From DASTCZ01 sp963704455 (GTDB taxonomy: Bacteria; Acidobacteriota; Terriglobia; Acidiferrales; UBA7541): 64,000 nucleotides of DNA. Position numbers and translations under genes: made by a program. The notes beneath the pieces were generated by a model. It ran no database searches. It was given only the letters and a program-made list of their open reading frames with translations, and was not told the DNA's origin. This document shows, in pieces, positions 61,962 through 64,000 of this stretch (its first letter is position 1; the number at the start of each line of letters is the position of its first letter). The stretch is from positions 1,426,001 to 1,490,000 of the forward strand of contig OY969905.1 of assembly GCA_963704455.1 (NCBI GenBank), given 5' to 3'.

Positions 61962-62303
61962 ATGGCAGCGGTTAAATTCTTGGTGCTTTATCCTCGTCCG
62001 ACCGATATCGACGCTTTCGAAAAACTTTATCAGAATGAGCATGTCCCAATGGCAGTGGAGAAATTGGCGGGCAAAACAAAATTCGTTGCGACAAAGGTTC
62101 TTGCTTCTCCCGCAGGAGCGCCTCCCTTCTACCGCGTGGCTGAGATTCACTTTCCTTCCAAGGAAGCCCTTGAGGCCTGCGCAGCCTCAGAGGGTGGGAA
62201 AGAAACTATTGCTCACGCCATCAAGATCTCTTCCGGGGGTCCTCCGATAATTTTAATCGCTGAGGAGGAGACGTTCACATTTGGACAGGCGGCAAAGGCC
62301 TAA
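61962..62303 (+). CDS. EthD-family protein
   Basis: ATG 61962 follows an AAGGAGGA box at the right distance; the longer frame is rejected. The 113-residue protein begins MAAVKFLVLYPRPTDIDAFE and continues KLYQNEHVPMAVEKLAG, the typical ferredoxin-like EthD/dimeric alpha-beta-barrel pattern with FYRVAEIHFPSKEALEACA near the middle. EthD proteins help degrade ethers in some bacteria but most members have no known function. The C terminus is glycine- and isoleucine-rich (GGPPIILIAEEETF). Confidence 0.85.
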   Translation: MAAVKFLVLYPRPTDIDAFEKLYQNEHVPMAVEKLAGKTKFVATKVLASPAGAPPFYRVAEIHFPSKEALEACAASEGGKETIAHAIKISSGGPPIILIAEEETFTFGQAAKA

Positions 62304-62782
62304 GCTGTCCCTCACAAGTAATCGGGTGTACAAAGGTACAGAAACAAATTGTAGTTGGCGGATGAGCTTACGAGCCGTCCCGATCAGAACCATCGGGACG
62401 GGCACTGCGCAAATCTTGGGGGCGAGCTTGTAAGCCGGACTCGCTGAATGGCATCCCTCCATCTCCTAGATTTTTCAACACTTCTGCATTTTGCCGCATA
62501 ATTCACGACTTCACTTCAAGCTTAAAACGTTATCGGTGTCACGGATGTCAGCTCTCATTGCACATTTTTCGCACACTGGAATGAAAGAGGCGTTTCCCTC
62601 GTCAATCACGGTATATCCCGAGATTGTTGCCTGAAAAATCCCAGGATATCGTCGGTAGCCTCGCCGCCGTTTACGCTTAGCGAACCTTCTGTCTCGCTCC
62701 TGATTCTCAAGCCAAGTACCTGCTATTAGCCGTCGGATCCCTTACCAACCATTCCGGAACAAGCGTCGTGAGATCGGACCAC
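62304..62782. other. Gene-free stretch with a hairpin
   Basis: Holds the stem CCGTCCCGAT / ATCGGGACGG (62375-62401) with a 7-nt loop and no T-run after it. No credible gene. Composition is AT-richer than the flanks at 62500-62560. Confidence 0.4.
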
Positions 62783-64000
62783 CTACCAGTTCTTTTGCCA
62801 GACACGGAGGATTGGATAGCGTCCGGCGTTGGATGGGGCGTAGTCGGAACGCTGGAACCACCACATGAGGCGCGCTTGTGGATCGGCGGCGAAGGCCGAG
62901 TCTGACGAGAGCTTGTCTTCAAATTGTTTGCGCAGGTCCGGATGGTCGAGCATCATGCGGCGGGCTATAGGCTCGGTGAGGTAGGCGCCTTCGCCGCCAC
63001 CACGGCTTCCGCTGAAAAGAACGGCGTTGCAGAATCCCCAGCGGGCGAGCGAGTCCGGGGCTTGCGGTTCGAGCATGGCGAGAATGAGGCGCGCGCGTCG
63101 CTGGTGCATGGGAACCCAAAAAGAGCCCGCGGGAACGGCGATTTTTTCTTTTACGAGCTTCGCATCGAAATCCACCATTACACGGCCTTCGTTTTGCGCG
63201 GTGCCGAACTTTATATTTGAAAACCGATAGGTTTCGAATTCTTGATCGAGCGGCATTGAGATTTTTTGCACCTCGACTCCGTGCAGCGCTAACTCGTCGG
63301 CAAAAACCTTCCATGCGGCGGGAATCACGTAGCCGAGCGGCATTTGCGCTTCGACGGTGGTGTCAATTTTGTCGTGGATTACGGTGTCAATGTTATCCAG
63401 ATCGAGGAGATATCCATTCACGTTTGCGCCGGTAACTTCGCTTTTGTACGGGCCGAGCTTCAAAGCGCGATATGTGAGCGGATGGCTTTGCGTCTCACTA
63501 ACTTTTCCTCCAAGATAAACGGCTGGCGCGTTTTGATCTCCTGCTTGCGCGGCCAATGTCCTATCTGCTTCGCGGACGGCGGTTCGGAGCGCTTCCGGAT
63601 CGTCCATGATGATGTCAATGGTGTTGCGCATGATATCGAAATCGGCCCAGGCGCGGGTGCGAGTGGACTTTAAGCTGTGCGTTTCGACCAATAAACACGG
63701 GCGATTCTGAACTGCGGAATACAGGTGAGAATAGCGCGGTGTGAAAACCTCCATGAAAAATTCGCGCTTATTGGTCGCGGCGTTGTTGCGCAACCCCCCA
63801 TAGGGGGCGACGCCGTGTCCGTCGGCGGTCATGCGCTTATCGAGCTCGGGAACGTATCGCGAATTGATCCAAGTGCGCACCGGCTCCGCGATATCCTGAT
63901 TGCGAGCCATATCCCAGGTGACGTCATATTGCATGTCGCTGCCGTCGGTAACGTGATTATCGAACATGAAGTCGGGGAGCCATGCGTTGTAGAGCGCGAG
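62783..64000 (-). CDS. M14-family zinc carboxypeptidase (partial, 5' end outside window)
   Basis: The frame is open from the window edge (LALYNAWLPDF before MFDNHVTDGSD), so the start lies beyond 64000. About 405 residues are visible. The DNHVTDGSDMQYDVTW stretch and the Zn/catalytic region near LLVETHSLK (Glu and His) fit M14-type carboxypeptidases with an atypical C-terminal beta domain (YVIPAAWKVFADELALHGVE, IAVPAGSFWVPMHQRRARLI). The first Zn-binding HxxE is outside the window. The protein probably acts on peptides outside the cytoplasm. Stop TAG at 62783-62785. Confidence 0.8.
   Translation of the reverse strand, partial: LALYNAWLPDFMFDNHVTDGSDMQYDVTWDMARNQDIAEPVRTWINSRYVPELDKRMTADGHGVAPYGGLRNNAATNKREFFMEVFTPRYSHLYSAVQNRPCLLVETHSLKSTRTRAWADFDIMRNTIDIIMDDPEALRTAVREADRTLAAQAGDQNAPAVYLGGKVSETQSHPLTYRALKLGPYKSEVTGANVNGYLLDLDNIDTVIHDKIDTTVEAQMPLGYVIPAAWKVFADELALHGVEVQKISMPLDQEFETYRFSNIKFGTAQNEGRVMVDFDAKLVKEKIAVPAGSFWVPMHQRRARLILAMLEPQAPDSLARWGFCNAVLFSGSRGGGEGAYLTEPIARRMMLDHPDLRKQFEDKLSSDSAFAADPQARLMWWFQRSDYAPSNAGRYPILRVWQKNW

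Overview
The window looks like a chromosomal segment of an Acidobacteriota bacterium, probably class Terriglobia. This rests on gene content rather than a marker gene: a secreted pro-kumamolisin with Ig-like repeats and a GCGG-type tail, a VPS10/BNR-type surface protein, a SpoIVB-S55-like protein, DUF4382 and DUF4097 proteins, a protein made of repeated 29-residue IHGV units, and an NrdR with a GTG start beside a lysyl-PG-synthase-type membrane protein. Base composition is moderately GC-rich, with one AT-richer patch at about 50.2-52.3 kb. I saw no rRNA, tRNA, CRISPR array, transposase or phage gene.

Layout. 0-11 kb: mostly minus-strand secreted proteins (TPR, IHGV-repeat, DUF3828/CarboxypepD_reg, DUF4382), a GNAT acetyltransferase, and nrdR coupled to a flippase-like protein. 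11.0-14.6 kb: a plus-strand operon for an ECF sigma factor, a zinc-finger anti-sigma factor, a B-box membrane protein, two LiaI/LiaF-like membrane proteins and a DUF4097 'toastrack' domain, which reads as an envelope-stress module. 14.05-23.0 kb: every gene (end of the DUF4097 gene, aroA, a hypothetical, SpoIVB-like, a beta-propeller protein, a threonine dehydratase-like enzyme, the 3' end of the BNR gene) is broken by small indels, while both flanks are clean. I read this as a poorly polished stretch of assembly, not as decay. 23-31.5 kb: the BNR protein, the S53 peptidase and two coupled PilZ proteins. 31.7-36.8 kb: TetR, membrane-fusion protein and RND pump. 36.9-45.3 kb: a sugar-phosphate cluster (Mg-type P-ATPase, rpiB, pgi, gnd, zwf, glk) that carries glucose through the oxidative pentose phosphate branch. 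45.4-47.4 kb: aguB-aguA, agmatine to putrescine. 47.5-49.5 kb: an MBL-fold hydrolase and an ACMSD-like amidohydrolase. 50.4-52.3 kb: three small genes of unknown function in AT-richer DNA. 52.5-64 kb: PEGA-trypsin-PEGA protease, oligopeptidase B, GH15 glucoamylase-like enzyme, fasciclin protein, HD-GYP response regulator, a small membrane protein, an EthD protein and a partial M14 peptidase.

The most unusual item is a pair of homologous elements at about 2.39-2.74 kb and 49.96-50.24 kb. Each has a sigma70-like promoter with a 17-nt spacer, an ATG only 5 nt past the -10 box, an ORF built over four or five 27-28 bp units with GTAAG/CTTAC ends at identical spacing in both copies, and a G-run/TA/C-run hairpin at the end. 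Both point at a downstream minus-strand gene. The second copy continues into a further array of five units in alternating order. I do not recognise this element as a named family.
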